Source: an uncultured Algibacter sp.
GTDB lineage: Bacteria > Bacteroidota > Bacteroidia > Flavobacteriales > Flavobacteriaceae
Assembly (NCBI GenBank): GCA_947502405.1
Contig: CANMZT010000003.1
Span: 248,001-312,000, forward strand
DNA length: 64,000 nt
Reading direction: 5' to 3'
Shown piece after piece: positions 54,008 to 63,317 of this stretch (the first letter of the stretch is position 1; each line of letters begins with the position of its first letter). The notes under the pieces are model-generated. The model did not search any database, was not told where the DNA came from, and saw nothing but the letters and a program-made list of their open reading frames with translations. Position numbers and translations under genes: made by a program.

Positions 54008-55405
54008 TTATTTTGCTAAGTTAATTTCTACACGTCTGTTGTTAGCTCTACCAGCTCTAGTTTTATTAGAGTCAATTGGTCTAGACTCTCCATATCCAAG
54101 AGCAGATAATCTGAAGGCATCAATACCATTAGTCACTAAGTATTCTTTCACAGAATTAGCTCTAGAGTCAGATAATCTTTGGTTTAATTTCTCGCTACCT
54201 ACACTATCAGTATGACCTTCAACTGTAAATTTAGCAGTTGGGTATTCTTTAAGAATTCCGATAATATCTCCTAATACAGCTTCAGATTGAGCTTTGATAG
54301 TTGATTTACCTGTATCAAACAAAATAGTTTTAGCATATTCATTAAGTGTTTTTTGAACAGCTTCAGTAACTTCAGGACAACCATTGTTTGCAACAGTACC
54401 TTTTACTTCAGGACATTTGTCATCTTTATCTAATACACCGTCACCATCTTTATCTGCCCAAGGACAACCATTGTTTGCAGCAGGTCCAGCCTCATTAGGA
54501 CATTTATCATCAGCATCAGTAACACCGTCACCATCAGCATCAGGACAACCAGCTAAAGCTTTTAAACCAGCAACTGTAGGACAGTTATCTTTGTTATCAG
54601 CAACACCATCTCCGTCAGTATCAGGACATCCATTAAGCTCAGCTAAACCAGCTTCATTAGGACAATCATCTTTACTGTCTTCAATACCATCACCATCAGA
54701 ATCAGGACATCCGTTGAATGCTGGTAAACCAGCAACATCTGGACAAGCATCATCTTTGTCATATATACCATCACCATCTGTATCAGTTCCACCAAATTTG
54801 ATAGAAAGACCAGCAGTATGTTGGAAGTGTGTATCTAAATAATCTTCGAAGGCATGTTTGTAAGCAGTTTGTAATGTTAAACCAACATTATCACTAAACC
54901 AAACATTGAATCCTAAAGTACCATTTAATGTACCAGCACCAATTTCATCAACCCAAGTGTAACCACCACCGATTCCAACAAAAGGATCGAAAGTTTTACC
55001 TTCTAGAAAGTTATATTTAATTGTACCATCAATTCCGTAGTATGATAAATCATCAACATCATTGGTTACATCTGGAGCTGTACTAATATCTCCCCATTTA
55101 CTTATTTTATTTATAGAACCAGCAATACCGAAAGAGAAACCATCACTAAGATATTTCGATACAGAGATTGTAGATAAAGAAGGTAGGATGTTCCAGTGAT
55201 CAGTTGCATTCAAGAATTCTTCTCCAAATGATTCACTTGAGAAACCACCTGTTGTAAGATCACCTGATCCAGTTGGATATGCATCAACTGCATTTACCCC
55301 AATAGTAATTTGCCATGGGTTGTTTTGGTCTTGCGCATTTACGTTGCTATAACCAAGTACAAGCAACATAGCGAACAATAATCTGCTAAGATTTTTCATA
55401 TTCAA
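54008..55405 (-). CDS. OmpA family outer-membrane protein with calcium-binding repeats
   Basis: This 465-residue protein has a signal peptide ending NVNAQ (about 1-24) and an eight-stranded OmpA-type barrel (about 28-205). A run of about five thrombospondin type 3 repeats (about 208-340, [30 protein letters not shown]) binds calcium in known relatives. The C-terminal OmpA domain (about 345-465) with [16 protein letters not shown] binds peptidoglycan. It ties the outer membrane to the cell wall. A promoter-like TATATTTG lies at the complement of 55468-55475. Confidence 0.94.
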   Translation of the reverse strand: MNMKNLSRLLFAMLLVLGYSNVNAQDQNNPWQITIGVNAVDAYPTGSGDLTTGGFSSESFGEEFLNATDHWNILPSLSTISVSKYLSDGFSFGIAGSINKISKWGDISTAPDVTNDVDDLSYYGIDGTIKYNFLEGKTFDPFVGIGGGYTWVDEIGAGTLNGTLGFNVWFSDNVGLTLQTAYKHAFEDYLDTHFQHTAGLSIKFGGTDTDGDGIYDKDDACPDVAGLPAFNGCPDSDGDGIEDSKDDCPNEAGLAELNGCPDTDGDGVADNKDNCPTVAGLKALAGCPDADGDGVTDADDKCPNEAGPAANNGCPWADKDGDGVLDKDDKCPEVKGTVANNGCPEVTEAVQKTLNEYAKTILFDTGKSTIKAQSEAVLGDIIGILKEYPTAKFTVEGHTDSVGSEKLNQRLSDSRANSVKEYLVTNGIDAFRLSALGYGESRPIDSNKTRAGRANNRRVEINLAK

Positions 55406-55467
55406 AAGTTTAATTTTTAAGTGTTAATTGTGAACAAAAGTAAGTTGTTAAATGTTATTAACAAAGA

Positions 55468-55475
55468 CAAATATA
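55468..55475 (-). promoter_or_regulatory. TAnnTTTG box of the ompA-like gene
   Basis: Complement reads TATATTTG, about 63 nt upstream of the ompA-like ATG; implies a 5' leader of about 57 nt. Nothing else is seen in the 140-bp gap to kbl. Confidence 0.5.
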
Positions 55476-55545
55476 AAAAAATATTATACATTAAGTTGAC
55501 ACCTATTAGCGATTACTTTAACTCATTTACTTGTTAAGAATGAGT

Positions 55546-56739
55546 TTAGATAACTTTTAGTTGCTTCCCAACCTTAATAAACGCAGCAATAGCCTTGTCT
55601 AAGTGGGTTTTTGTATGAGCTGCAGAAAGTTGAACTCTAATCCTAGCTTTCTCTTTTGGTACCACAGGGAAAAAGAAGCCTATAACATAAATTCCCTCGA
55701 TTAAAAGCATGTTTGCCATAGTTTGTGATAATTTTGCATCGTATAACATAACAGGAACTATGGCTGAATCACCATCTACAATATCAAAACCAGCTTGTTT
55801 CATACCTTTTTTAAAGTAATTTGTGTTCCATTCTAAAGTATCTCTTAATTCAGTGTTATTTGCTAACATGTCAAATACTTTGATTGATGCACCAACTATA
55901 GCAGGGGCAAGAGAGTTTGAAAATAAATAAGGTCTGGAACGTTGACGTAACATATCGATAATCTCTTTTTTACCAGTGGTATAACCACCCATAGCACCAC
56001 CTAAGGCTTTACCAAGTGTACCTGTAATGATGTCTATACGGTTTAAAACACCTTTTTCTTCAAGAGTACCCCTACCTGTTTTTCCTATAAAACCTGTAGC
56101 ATGACATTCGTCTATCATAACTAAAGCATCATATTTGTCAGCTAAATCACAAATCTCATCTAAAGGCGCGACTAACCCATCCATAGAGAACACACCATCA
56201 GTAACTATAATTTTAAACCTAGCACCATTAGAATTAGCATTTATAAGTTGTTTTTCCAAATCTGTCATATCGTTATTTTGATAACGATATCTGGCAGCTT
56301 TACACAAACGTACACCATCAATAATAGAAGCATGATTTAGTGAGTCAGAAATAATAGCATCATCTTTAGTAAGTAAAGGCTCAAAAACCCCTCCATTAGC
56401 ATCAAAAGCAGCAGCATACAGTATAGTATCTTCAGTTTTATAAAATTCTGCTATTTTTTGCTCTAGAGTTTTGTGGATATCTTGAGTGCCACATATAAAG
56501 CGTACCGAACTCATCCCAAACCCATGCGTATCCATAGTATCTTTGGCTGCTTGAATAACTTCCGGGTGAGATGATAACCCTAAATAATTGTTAGCGCAAA
56601 AGTTTAGTACGGTTTCACCTGTATTTAAAGTAATTTCTGCGCCTTGTGCAGAAGTAATAATTCGCTCTTCTTTATAAAGCCCATTGTCTTTTATCTCTTG
56701 TAGTTCTTTTTGAAGATGATTTTTCAGTTTTCCATACAT
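55546..56739 (-). CDS. kbl: Glycine C-acetyltransferase (2-amino-3-ketobutyrate CoA ligase)
   Basis: This PLP enzyme (397 residues) cleaves 2-amino-3-ketobutyrate with CoA into glycine and acetyl-CoA, second step of threonine catabolism. It shows [37 protein letters not shown] and the PLP lysine in [14 protein letters not shown]. No threonine dehydrogenase gene is nearby. Lies 21 nt after the AddA-like gene. Confidence 0.94.
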   Translation of the reverse strand: MYGKLKNHLQKELQEIKDNGLYKEERIITSAQGAEITLNTGETVLNFCANNYLGLSSHPEVIQAAKDTMDTHGFGMSSVRFICGTQDIHKTLEQKIAEFYKTEDTILYAAAFDANGGVFEPLLTKDDAIISDSLNHASIIDGVRLCKAARYRYQNNDMTDLEKQLINANSNGARFKIIVTDGVFSMDGLVAPLDEICDLADKYDALVMIDECHATGFIGKTGRGTLEEKGVLNRIDIITGTLGKALGGAMGGYTTGKKEIIDMLRQRSRPYLFSNSLAPAIVGASIKVFDMLANNTELRDTLEWNTNYFKKGMKQAGFDIVDGDSAIVPVMLYDAKLSQTMANMLLIEGIYVIGFFFPVVPKEKARIRVQLSAAHTKTHLDKAIAAFIKVGKQLKVI

Positions 56740-56760
56740 TTTATTGCGTTTTATGCAAAT

Positions 56761-59700
56761 TTAAATATCTTTTACTAAAATATCATCATTTATATAGATA
56801 AGAATCTTCTTTTGAACGCTTATTTTCATAGCTTCTAAAACATCTTGGTAAGATTGTAATTGTTGCTCATGCTTTTTGTCTTGCTCGCCAGTTTTATAAT
56901 CTATTATGACTGCTTCATTTTTTGAATTTATTACAATCCTATCTGGCCTTATAATAATACCGTCTTTTGAGATAATGTCGCGTTCGTTGTAAATGGTGTA
57001 GTTTGCAGTATAATAATCTTGAAGTTTGGGATGAATTAATAAATTTTTAATGGTTTCTCCAATAGCTATGGCTTGCTCGTTATTAATCATAGAAGATTTC
57101 AAGAAATCATCAATTACAAAATCAACATCATCACTGGTTTTAATTTGAGCCATAATATCATGAATTAAGTTTCCTTTTTCTATAGCTTTTTGTTGATGTG
57201 TATCCCAAAGCAATCCAGACTTTGTAATCACCTTTATATTGTGATTTTCTTTAGCAGTTGAAATGAATTCTTTATGAAGTAGTATCCTTTTATCATTGAC
57301 AATATCTTCAGAAGTTTTTTCTGAATTCCCAAAACTATAATGATCTTCTGATTCATTCCAAATGCCTTTATTTTGAAGATAATTTATCAGTAAACCAGAA
57401 TACTTCTTCGAATTAGCTACACCTTTTGATGATATATCTTTTGTTGAAATGATATACATCTGTTCAATGGCTCGAGTTAATGTTACATATATTAAATTAA
57501 TGTTATCTAATTCTTGTTCAGATTTATGTTTGTTGTATAAACGTAACCCTTCTTCACCATAATTTTCAAAATCCTTATTGTAGTTGAGAAGTGTATGTGA
57601 AAATTCGTTATATCGCTCTTTATCTAAACTAAACCATTCTTTAGGCTCAATCTCTTTATAAATATCTAAATCTGCATAGGGAAAAATTACCACAGGAAAT
57701 TCTAGTCCTTTGGATTTATGAATGGTCATGATTTGCACAGCATTCTGACCTATAGGCGAAATAATACTTAAGCTATCTTTTTTCTTGTCAAAGTATTCCA
57801 AAAAAGAAGAAATATCAGACCCCTTTTTCTGTGAAAAGTCTAAAACAACATCCAAATAAAACTGAATGTAGGCGTTAGATTGTTTTACTAAATTAAAATC
57901 TCTTATAATCGTTTCCGTTAACTCATAAAGCGGAAGTTGTAAAAGGGCATTATTATCAATATAAACATTGTATATGTCAAGACTTTTTAACAATTTTTCA
58001 GTGGAAAGATTTATGTGTTTTGAGAAAAAATCATGCTTATCTTCAATATTAAAAAGAGCAGTTAAATAATTTAAAACTTTAATTTTTACCTCATTATTAT
58101 TAGGTTGAATCAATAGTTGCAACAAATTATTTGTAAAGGCAACCTCTGGCGAATTGTTAATCAATAACGTTTCAGAAGAAATTATGGGGATGTTATTTTG
58201 ACTCAAATAATCAGCAATAGCAACACCCTCTTTTTTCTTTCTAACTAAAACACAAATATTTTGAAGACTAAACCCCTTTGCCAAACAATGCTGAATGGTA
58301 TTAAAAACCGATTTTGTAAAAATTTCGTCTCTATCATCATCTTTACTAATCTCTAAAAAAGAAAGCGATACATAACCCTCATTACTTTTGGTTATATTTT
58401 GATGTGCGTTTTCGTAAAGTGCTGCATAATCTTCATTATTAAAAACCTGATGCGATAAAAACTTAAAAAAACCATTGTTAAATTCTACTACAGCTTTATG
58501 GCTACGGTAATTTTCTTCAAGAGTTTTTACTTGTTGCTTAATTTGAAAAGGGGTGTTTTTTTTATTGAATAAATTAATAAATTGTTCTGCCTTTCCCCCT
58601 CGCCAACGGTAGATAGCTTGTTTTGCATCACCTACAAGTATTGTACTTCCGTTGATACCAGATAACGAATTTTCAAGCAACGGAATTAAATTTCCCCATT
58701 GCATCACAGAAGTGTCTTGAAATTCATCAATAAAATAATGTTTGAATTTTTCGCCTAAGCGTTCGTATATAAAAGGTGTGGGTTGTTCTGCTATTTCGTT
58801 GCTTATAATGGAATTAAACTCAGAAATAAGCATTTTGTTTTGGTCTTCTTTAAGCAACTGTAACTCATTATTTATAACTTTTAAAACCGATAAAGGTGTT
58901 ACATTTTTATAAAATGCTTTTAAAAACTTTAAATGAAAAACAGCCTGTTTTGTTGCATTAAAACTCGCTGCTAATTGTGGTTGTATTTGTTCAATTATTG
59001 TTGCTATAGCATCTGTTACCCGTTTGGGGTAAAGCGTTTTAGTTTCAATATCTTCTTGCCACTTAGTTCCAAAACTTACAGTAAAATTTCCATTGGCTAA
59101 TTTTTCAAAGTGTTTAGGTAAAAAACTACTCGAAAAGTCTTTAAATTCTAATCCAGATTCTTCTATTAACTCTAGAATAGTAGTGGCATTTTCAACAATA
59201 CTTTTTTCTAACTCAGATATTTCCTTTTTCAGTTGAGATTTAAGCGTCTTAAAATCGTTTAGGGTTTTGTCCTCTAAACTTTTTATGTAAGGCATATCGT
59301 TTTCATTCACCAAGAGTTTAGCAATCTTTTTAAAATCAAAAGCCACATCCCAACTTTTATCATCATCTGCTTTTTCAATGGCAAAATCAACTAAAATTTT
59401 GGTAAGCTCATCGTCATTTCCAGCTTTTGCAATTAAACTGTCAACCGCTTCATTCAATAATGCATCTTGGTCTAATTCTACTTCAAAATTCAAAGGCAAG
59501 CGCAAATCGTGCGCAAAAGTTCTAATCAATTTATGTGTAAATCCATCAATTGTAGAAATATCAAAAGCCGCATAATTATGTAAAATGCTATTAAGTAAAA
59601 GTTTGGCTTTAGTATGCAGTTTAGCTGGATCAATTTCCAACTCATTACTAATACTTTTAAACATACTATCATTACTTTTCAAAACCGTTTCATCTGCAAA

Positions 59701-59895
59701 GGTTTTAAGCGTGTCTACAATACGTGATTTCATCTCAGCCACTGCTTTATTGGTAAAGGTTATTGCCAAAATGCGTTTAAAAGGTTCAGGATGGTTTGAT
59801 GCAAATAAAATCTTCAAGTATTCTTTTACAAGCGTATATGTTTTCCCACTTCCTGCCGAGGCATTATAAATGGTAAAAGGTGATGATTGTTGCAT
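56761..59895 (-). CDS. UvrD/RecB-type helicase-nuclease (AddA-like)
   Basis: This 1044-residue protein shows helicase motifs NASAGSGKTYTLVKEYL (Walker A), AITFTNKAVAEMKSRI, DEFQDTS, GDAKQAIYRWRGGKA and TIHKSKGLEFPVVIF, and a C-terminal PD-(D/E)XK nuclease part with IIDYKTGEQ. It is expected to pair with the AddB-like protein to resect double-strand breaks. Divergent from the superoxide dismutase gene. Confidence 0.9.
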   Translation of the reverse strand: MQQSSPFTIYNASAGSGKTYTLVKEYLKILFASNHPEPFKRILAITFTNKAVAEMKSRIVDTLKTFADETVLKSNDSMFKSISNELEIDPAKLHTKAKLLLNSILHNYAAFDISTIDGFTHKLIRTFAHDLRLPLNFEVELDQDALLNEAVDSLIAKAGNDDELTKILVDFAIEKADDDKSWDVAFDFKKIAKLLVNENDMPYIKSLEDKTLNDFKTLKSQLKKEISELEKSIVENATTILELIEESGLEFKDFSSSFLPKHFEKLANGNFTVSFGTKWQEDIETKTLYPKRVTDAIATIIEQIQPQLAASFNATKQAVFHLKFLKAFYKNVTPLSVLKVINNELQLLKEDQNKMLISEFNSIISNEIAEQPTPFIYERLGEKFKHYFIDEFQDTSVMQWGNLIPLLENSLSGINGSTILVGDAKQAIYRWRGGKAEQFINLFNKKNTPFQIKQQVKTLEENYRSHKAVVEFNNGFFKFLSHQVFNNEDYAALYENAHQNITKSNEGYVSLSFLEISKDDDRDEIFTKSVFNTIQHCLAKGFSLQNICVLVRKKKEGVAIADYLSQNNIPIISSETLLINNSPEVAFTNNLLQLLIQPNNNEVKIKVLNYLTALFNIEDKHDFFSKHINLSTEKLLKSLDIYNVYIDNNALLQLPLYELTETIIRDFNLVKQSNAYIQFYLDVVLDFSQKKGSDISSFLEYFDKKKDSLSIISPIGQNAVQIMTIHKSKGLEFPVVIFPYADLDIYKEIEPKEWFSLDKERYNEFSHTLLNYNKDFENYGEEGLRLYNKHKSEQELDNINLIYVTLTRAIEQMYIISTKDISSKGVANSKKYSGLLINYLQNKGIWNESEDHYSFGNSEKTSEDIVNDKRILLHKEFISTAKENHNIKVITKSGLLWDTHQQKAIEKGNLIHDIMAQIKTSDDVDFVIDDFLKSSMINNEQAIAIGETIKNLLIHPKLQDYYTANYTIYNERDIISKDGIIIRPDRIVINSKNEAVIIDYKTGEQDKKHEQQLQSYQDVLEAMKISVQKKILIYINDDILVKDI

Positions 59896-59975
59896 GAAGT
59901 TGGATTTGCTTACAAGATAAAAACTATCAATGGTTTCATAACAATTTATTATTTTTTATTGCCCCGTATTATGCG

Positions 59976-59983
59976 TAATTTTG
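59976..59983 (+). promoter_or_regulatory. TAnnTTTG box of the superoxide dismutase gene
   Basis: TAATTTTG, with TTTT 19 nt upstream; 38 nt before the ATG at 60022. Confidence 0.5.
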
Positions 59984-60021
59984 AAAGAAATTAAATATTA
60001 ATAAATTAAAACAAAATAATT

Positions 60022-60630
60022 ATGGCTTTTGAATTACCGAAATTAGGATATGCTTATGATGCCTTAGAACCTCATATAGATGCAAGAACAATGGAAATAC
60101 ACCATTCTAAGCACCATGCAGGATATACAAGTAAATTAAATGCTGCTATTGAGGGTACAGATTTAGATGGAAAATCTATTGAAGATATCTTAACAGGTTT
60201 AGATATGGAAAATAGTGGTGTAAGAAATAATGGAGGTGGTTTTTACAATCATTCGTTATTTTGGGATGTAATGAATCCAGAAGATAGAGGATACTTATCT
60301 GGAGATTTAAAAGATGCTATAGAGGCAGCTTACGGATCAAAAGACGATTTTATTGATGCATTTTCAAAAGCAGCTGCGACACGTTTTGGTTCTGGTTGGG
60401 CTTGGTTGTGCGTGCACAAAGGAGGTAAAGTAGAAATTTGCTCAACACCTAATCAAGACAACCCTTTAATGCCTACTGTAGGTTGTGGCGGAACACCAAT
60501 TTTAGGGCTTGATGTTTGGGAACACGCATACTATTTAAACTATCAAAACCGTCGTCCAGATTATATAAAAGCTTTTTTCAGCGTAATTAACTGGAACGAA
60601 GTTGAAAAGCGATATGCTGCTGCAAAGTAG
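60022..60630 (+). CDS. sodA: Superoxide dismutase (Mn/Fe)
   Basis: This 202-residue enzyme dismutates superoxide. Metal ligands are His in [12 protein letters not shown], His in [12 protein letters not shown], and Asp/His in [19 protein letters not shown] (shown as DVWEHAYYL). GGGFYNHS and [15 protein letters not shown] favour the Mn type, but metal choice cannot be settled by sequence. The terminator AAAGCAAAT / ATTTGCTTT follows (60653-60682). Confidence 0.95.
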   Translation: MAFELPKLGYAYDALEPHIDARTMEIHHSKHHAGYTSKLNAAIEGTDLDGKSIEDILTGLDMENSGVRNNGGGFYNHSLFWDVMNPEDRGYLSGDLKDAIEAAYGSKDDFIDAFSKAAATRFGSGWAWLCVHKGGKVEICSTPNQDNPLMPTVGCGGTPILGLDVWEHAYYLNYQNRRPDYIKAFFSVINWNEVEKRYAAAK

Positions 60631-60652
60631 TTTATTTAAAATCTTAAATACA

Positions 60653-60684
60653 AAAGCAAATTCAGAAATGGATTTGCTTTTTTT
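60653..60684 (+). terminator. sodA terminator
   Basis: AAAGCAAAT (60653-60661) with ATTTGCTTT (60672-60680) and a following T-run. Confidence 0.8.
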
Positions 60685-60688
60685 TATG

Positions 60689-60836
60689 GCGTTACCCAAG
60701 GGTCGGGCTATCCACTATATCTTTTGCTTTTATGTCATTTCTAGTAAGGCAAAAATCTATTAACCATAAAATATTTACCTCTTGGTTATTTCGCGTTTTA
60801 ATTAAAGCAAAAGGATGCCGTTTCTATCCCTAACGC
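60689..60836. repeat. Dispersed intergenic repeat, copy 3
   Basis: Bounded by GCGTTACCC (60689-60697) and TAACGC (60831-60836), with GGGTCGGGCT, CACTATATCTTTTGC, AAAAGGATGCCG and TTTCTATCCC inside. Same blocks as at 20361-20480 and, reversed, 43197-43283. The longest and best-preserved copy. No coding frame. Confidence 0.7.
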
Positions 60837-60978
60837 ACCAATCCGCCAGCAATAACCATAATCATTTTATCAAATATAGTCTAAAAGCGTTCTTGTTTAA
60901 AGGTGGCAATTACCCTTATCTGAAGAATTAAGAAATGAGTTTTTTGGCAATTCTAAAAAGAGTAAAATATATAAAATG

Positions 60979-61049
60979 AAAAAGGTGAACAGATGTTCAC
61001 CTTTTTGCCCCAAATCTACCATAAACTTAACCTACTTATGTTATGGTGA
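60979..61049 (-). ncRNA. Candidate small RNA, unit 1
   Basis: On the minus strand TTTA-N19-TATATTTG (-7 box at the complement of 61052-61059) precedes CCATAA...TTATGG (a 7-bp stem, ACCATAA / TTATGGT on the + strand) and then the terminator-like GGTGAACA-TC-TGTTCACC with TTTTT (60979-61001). The transcript would be about 65-70 nt. A near-identical unit lies 212 bp away. The hairpin has U-runs on both strands, so it can also terminate sodA-side transcription. Not expressed-proof; no Rfam family was assigned by me. Confidence 0.55.
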
Positions 61050-61051
61050 TT

Positions 61052-61082
61052 CAAATATATGATGACAATACAGGATGCTAAA
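61052..61082 (-). promoter_or_regulatory. Promoter for the candidate small RNA
   Basis: On the minus strand TTTA, 19 nt, TATATTTG: only one mismatch to TTTG-N19-TAnnTTTG. The start would fall at about 61046, at the first base pairs of the CCATAA stem. Confidence 0.55.
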
Positions 61083-61190
61083 ATATTTTAGTTAAACGAC
61101 GTAAATATTGGCTTAAAAGAGATTCTGACACATTATCTGGATGAACTGTAGTAAGTAAAAAATAAAGTGATAAAAAACTAAAGGGCATAA

Positions 61191-61263
61191 AAAAAGGCGA
61201 ACAGATGTTCACCTTTTTTTGCCCCAAATCTACCATGAACTTAACCTACTTATGTTATGGTGA
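61191..61263 (-). ncRNA. Candidate small RNA, unit 2 (copy of unit 1)
   Basis: Same order as unit 1: hairpin GGCGAACA-GA-TGTTCACC (61196-61213) with seven A before and seven T after, GCCCCAAATCTACC, then ACCATGA / TTATGGT. One A-T pair of the second stem is replaced by a G-T pair, so pairing is kept; the first stem has one C-A mismatch. The TAAATTGG upstream on the minus strand is a poorer -7 box. Possible duplicate of the small RNA or just a purF terminator. Confidence 0.5.
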
Positions 61264-61376
61264 GACCAATTTATGTGTATTTTAAATATTCTGTGCTTTT
61301 TTTAGATAAAACGCAATTTTTTGGGATGAAATACGTGTTTTACGGTTTTGCCACACAAAAATTACTAATTTGATAA

Positions 61377-63275
61377 TTAATAGGCGCGTTCTTTGTTGCC
61401 TTCGTAAAAATTGATAAAGGCACGATTTACCACTCTATTACCGCCAACTGTAGGATAGTTTCCAGTAAAATACCAGTCGCCTAAATGCTCAGGACAAGCT
61501 TTATGTAGATTCTCCACAGGCTGAAATATAATTTTTACTTCAGCATTCACAGAGGCATCACTAAGCAACTCTGAAATTTTATCAGAGATTTGTTCATCTG
61601 TAAACGGATCATAAATTTCTTTTACAAAGTTCTGAACATATTTATCTTCTAAATCCGTTTGTGTAATACATTTTTTATACACTTTTTCTACAGCGTCATA
61701 TAAACCAGCATCTTTTAGAAGTTCTAGAGCAGCTCTAAACGCTATTAAATCTTCTAATCTAGCCATATCAATACCATAACAATCTGGGTATCGAATTTGT
61801 GGAGCAGAAGATACTACTACAATCTTTTTTGGATTAAGACGGTCTAGCATTTTCAAGATACTTTTCTTCAAGGTTGTACCACGTACAATACTATCATCAA
61901 TAATAACCAAGTTATCGTTTGGTTTTATAACGCCATAAGTAACATCATAAACATGTGCAACCAAATCATCCCTACTACTATCTTCAGTGATGAACGTTCT
62001 AAGCTTTACATCTTTGATTGCTATTTTTTCGATTCTAGCACGCTCGGATAAAATCTCTGTAACCTTTGCAGCAGATAAAGAGCGTTGTCCGTTTAAAATT
62101 TCTGCTGTTTTTGTTTTGTTAATAAATGCTTCAGCAGTTTCAATCATACCAAAAAACGAAGTTTCAGCAGTATTAGGAATATATGAAAAAACCGTATTTT
62201 TCGTATCGTTTTCAATAGCTTCAAGAACTTTAGGCATTAATAATTTACCCAACATTTTACGTTCTTGGTATATTTCGGCATCACTTCCTCTAGAAAAATA
62301 GATGCGCTCAAAAGAACACGATTTTTTTTCTAAAGGCTCAAGAATTTGCTTTAACCTAACCTCTCCGGTTTTTTTTGTAATTATTGCTTGTCCAGGTTCT
62401 AGTTCTTTAACATCATCAAAGTCTACATTAAAAACAGTTTGGATTACTGGACGTTCGGATGCTACAACTACAATTTCATCATCTTTATAATAATATGCTG
62501 GACGAATTCCTGCTGGGTCTCTCAACACAAAAGAATCTCCATGTCCAATAAGTCCTGCCATGGCATAACCTCCATCCCAATTTTTTGCAGCGCGTCTTAA
62601 TATTTTTGCAACTTTTAAACGCTCAGCTATTAATGGAGAAGCTTCTCTTTTATTATAGCCTTCTTTTTTTAGGTCTTTATATATTTTACTAACGGCATCA
62701 TCTAAAAAATGACCGATTTTTTCCATAATGGTAATAGTATCGGTATATTCTTTTGGGTGCTGTCCGAGTTCAATCAGATTGCTAAAAAGCTCTTTAACAT
62801 TGGTCATGTTAAAGTTTCCAGCCATAATTAAATTTCTATGCATCCAATTGTTTTGTCTTAAAAACGGATGCACACTTTCTACACTATTTTTTCCAAATGT
62901 GCCGTAACGTACGTGCCCTAATAAAACCTCTCCTATATATGGAAGATTTCTTTTTTGAGCTGCTACATCATCTTTATATTCTGGGTGAGCCTCAAATTCT
63001 TTATTAACTCTATCGTTAATTTGTCCAAATATATCTTGAATAGGTTGCTGTGCAATGGAGCGTACTCTGCTGATATAACGCTGTCCAGGTTTAGTATCTA
63101 ATTTTATACTTGCAAAACCAGCACCGTCTTGTCCACGATTGTGCTGTTTTTCCATCATTAAATACATTTTGTTTACACCATAAAATGCGCTACCATATTT
63201 TTTCTTATAAAACTCTAATGGTTTTAAAAGTCTTATCATGGCAATTCCACATTCGTGTTTTAAGGCATCACTCAT
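61377..63275 (-). CDS. purF: Amidophosphoribosyltransferase
   Basis: First enzyme of purine synthesis: makes phosphoribosylamine from PRPP and glutamine. Starts MSDALKHECGIAM; the nucleophile of the Ntn glutaminase domain would be Cys9 (ECGIA) after processing. The PRPP motif is LVIIDDSIVRGTTLKKS, in a phosphoribosyltransferase domain about 325-560. At 632 residues it is longer than the enterobacterial enzyme (about 500), as usual in Bacteroidota. Followed by a hairpin pair and preceded, after a terminator, by a pfkB gene. Confidence 0.94.
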   Translation of the reverse strand: MSDALKHECGIAMIRLLKPLEFYKKKYGSAFYGVNKMYLMMEKQHNRGQDGAGFASIKLDTKPGQRYISRVRSIAQQPIQDIFGQINDRVNKEFEAHPEYKDDVAAQKRNLPYIGEVLLGHVRYGTFGKNSVESVHPFLRQNNWMHRNLIMAGNFNMTNVKELFSNLIELGQHPKEYTDTITIMEKIGHFLDDAVSKIYKDLKKEGYNKREASPLIAERLKVAKILRRAAKNWDGGYAMAGLIGHGDSFVLRDPAGIRPAYYYKDDEIVVVASERPVIQTVFNVDFDDVKELEPGQAIITKKTGEVRLKQILEPLEKKSCSFERIYFSRGSDAEIYQERKMLGKLLMPKVLEAIENDTKNTVFSYIPNTAETSFFGMIETAEAFINKTKTAEILNGQRSLSAAKVTEILSERARIEKIAIKDVKLRTFITEDSSRDDLVAHVYDVTYGVIKPNDNLVIIDDSIVRGTTLKKSILKMLDRLNPKKIVVVSSAPQIRYPDCYGIDMARLEDLIAFRAALELLKDAGLYDAVEKVYKKCITQTDLEDKYVQNFVKEIYDPFTDEQISDKISELLSDASVNAEVKIIFQPVENLHKACPEHLGDWYFTGNYPTVGGNRVVNRAFINFYEGNKERAY

Positions 63276-63288
63276 ATTGTAAATTAAA

Positions 63289-63314
63289 AAACGCCCTCTA
63301 TTTTAGAGCGCGTT
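63289..63314 (-). terminator. pfkB terminator
   Basis: AACGCGCTCT / AGAGGGCGTT (minus strand) with one mismatch and a T-run; lies between the pfkB and purF genes. Confidence 0.75.
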
Positions 63315-63317
63315 GGT

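Larger units (their letters stand above)
60837..61376. other. Rest of the intergenic region between sodA and purF
   Basis: Apart from the dispersed repeat and the two hairpin units, this stretch contains no open frame worth calling. The about 113 bp directly downstream of purF are AT-rich without a terminator, so the hairpin of unit 2 may also end the purF transcript. Confidence 0.5.

Noticed and set aside
54384-54842. 152-codon forward frame opposite the OmpA-like gene
   Set aside because: It is the complement of the Asp/Gly-rich calcium-binding repeats; repetitive Ser/Pro pattern comes from those repeats.
60979-61263. CRISPR array
   Set aside because: Only two units, 212 bp apart, about 70 nt long with terminator-like hairpins; no spacers and no cas genes.
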